A stretch of DNA of 64,000 bases from Ooceraea biroi (taxonomy: Eukaryota; Arthropoda; Insecta; Hymenoptera; Formicidae), in assembly GCF_003672135.1 (NCBI RefSeq), contig NC_039511.1, positions 16,332,464-16,396,463 on the forward strand, in the 5' to 3' direction. The translations under genes and the position numbers were made by a program. The notes beneath the pieces are model-generated. The model had not been told where the DNA came from, did no database searches, and saw nothing but the letters and a program-made list of their open reading frames with translations. Shown here in pieces: positions 63,201 through 64,000 of this stretch (positions are counted from its first letter, which is position 1; each line of letters begins with the position of its first letter).

Positions 63201-64000
63201 GACAATACACAAAAGACACACGATTAAGATCATGTAGAGAGATCGAGTTTTAATGAAAGGTTTAAGCTAAACCAGACTTGCTGGAATTATGGAAGCTCGT
63301 AACGATAAAAGTCAGATCAGAGGTATCGCTCAAACGTGTCAATTTGTCTGTTACCGTATTTAACCTAGTACGACATCGTGACACAAAGAAGAGATGCATG
63401 AATTTACCGTTTGCGGAGGGCGCTGGCTAGGTTGCGGATAAACAGGAGGTACAACCGGTGGCCTTTGCATGGGCCATGGTTGTTGATACTCCGGTGCCAT
63501 CCCTGGATAATTGCCATGAAACCGGTGAACCGGAGTGGACGCCTGCAGCAACTGGTTCAACGTAGGCGTCGGACCGGTCGCCTGGGATATACTCTGTCCC
63601 GAGAGAAACCTCGGCTGGTTGGAGAAGTTGCCCGGGCTCGTGCCAACGTACGTGAGACGCGACTCGATCTTCGTCGCGGAGTAGTGCTCCTCCATCTCGA
63701 CGACCCGGTGCGCCCGCTCGCTCTCGTGCATCAAGTGTTTACCGTGGTAGTCGAGCTGCTTGCCGGGAAAGTCGACATGCTTCGCCACGTATTCCGGTAG
63801 CTGCTTGCCGGTCGAATAATCGGCGAGCGACTTGCTCGCGGCGAACTCGCCGGATTTGTTGCTATACTCGTCCGTGTAGTCGCGCATCACGTTTGGCGCG
63901 AACGGATGGCCCGGATGGCCGGGGTGGCCGGGCGCGTCGTGCGTCTCCTGCTTGCCGACGGGCTCCTGGGGTACCTGACCGGCCTCGCGCGGCGATTTTA
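46374..64000 (-). CDS. osa: Osa / ARID1 (BAF250), ARID subunit of the BAF (SWI/SNF) remodeller; 5' end outside the window
   Basis: Twenty exons in phase; about 2,013 residues lie inside the window. In transcript order: 64000-63408 (continues off the edge), 63198-63076, 62953-62747, 62141-62082, 55868-55736, 55380-55282, 55193-54868, 54696-54303, 54213-54088, 53962-53781, 53643-53602, 52377-52189, 51392-51173, 51084-50908, 50705-50546, 50273-50012, 49684-49519, 49381-49053, 48860-48621, 48386-46374. The N-terminal half is Pro/Gln/Gly/Ser-rich and disordered. The ARID DNA-binding domain spans exons 52377-52189 and 51392-51173 (KLYEMDDSMERRTWLDKL; SKNPLDLFRLYLYVKERGG; NKTWKDIAGLLGIGASSSAA). A poly-Gln run lies in exon 49381-49053. 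KRRKLARAEVAPVEAWRIMM begins the conserved C-terminal homology, followed by the ARM-like BAF250_C domain in the 2 kb last exon (RNLTFIPGNEAEF to the stop). Osa tethers the BAF ATPase complex to chromatin and shapes developmental transcription. Confidence 0.95.
49266..49296 (-). repeat. CAG/CAA tract encoding poly-Gln in osa
   Basis: A run of mixed CAG and CAA codons (read on the - strand) encodes ten Gln in the low-complexity linker of Osa. Length variation between alleles is likely. Confidence 0.85.
52378..53601 (-). other. osa intron of about 1.2 kb before the ARID exon
   Basis: An AT-rich intron between the small exon 53643-53602 and the ARID exon at 52377. No exon-like open frame or RNA gene is evident in it. 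Confidence 0.6.
57213..57241. repeat. (GA)n microsatellite
   Basis: A pure GA run of about 29 bp inside the CpG-rich osa intron, followed by 150 bp of imperfect purine-rich sequence. GA runs are GAGA-factor-type sites when near promoters. Confidence 0.9.
58029..58098. repeat. Compound tetranucleotide repeat (TTGG, CTTG, CCTG, CGTG)
   Basis: Four consecutive short arrays with related units follow one another within 70 bp, as if derived by stepwise point change of a 4-bp unit. Confidence 0.85.

Overview
This window is nuclear DNA from an insect, most likely a hymenopteran and perhaps an ant. Genes are split by many short introns (about 70-110 bp) with gtaagt/ttncag borders. Intergenic DNA is AT-rich, with CpG-rich blocks at some promoters. 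The products match insect families: an r2d2-type dsRNA-binding protein, RPA3, Mio, NADP-IDH, a many-fingered C2H2 protein, a VPS13 protein and Osa. The taxon is inferred from gene style and protein resemblance, not from a search.

Layout. 1-3.6 kb: no gene that I can support. 3.66-4.84 kb (+): r2d2-like Dicer partner. 5.26-6.06 kb (+): RPA3, the small subunit of replication protein A. 6.35-10.06 kb (-): mio (GATOR2 subunit), 14 exons, tail-to-tail with RPA3. 11.17-12.96 kb (+): NADP-dependent isocitrate dehydrogenase, with an in-frame presequence-like extension. 13-20 kb: long non-coding stretch with a foldback inverted repeat, a palindromic array of three CRE sites and a CpG-rich promoter zone. 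20.15-27.24 kb (+): zinc-finger protein of about 1,659 residues with roughly 22 C2H2 fingers. 28.54-43.62 kb (+): VPS13-family lipid-transfer protein of about 3,420 residues in about 50 exons. 43.6-46.4 kb: low-complexity spacer. 46.37 kb to the window end (-): osa/ARID1, the ARID subunit of the BAF chromatin remodeller, missing its 5' end and carrying a 6.2 kb CpG-rich intron.

The genes do not form one pathway. They are ordinary conserved housekeeping and regulatory loci: RNAi, DNA replication, TORC1 nutrient signalling, NADPH supply, transcription, lipid transport and chromatin. I found no virus, transposase, CRISPR array or gene cluster. The points most worth a second look are the two possible starts of IDH, the divergent C-terminus of the VPS13 protein, three GC-AG introns confirmed by reading frame, the CRE palindrome at 15.52-15.57 kb, the foldback element at 14.3-15.2 kb, and an osa exon that begins with a perfect splice-donor sequence.

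Exon borders were set by hand from splice consensus, reading phase and remembered protein families. Two VPS13 junctions remain uncertain.
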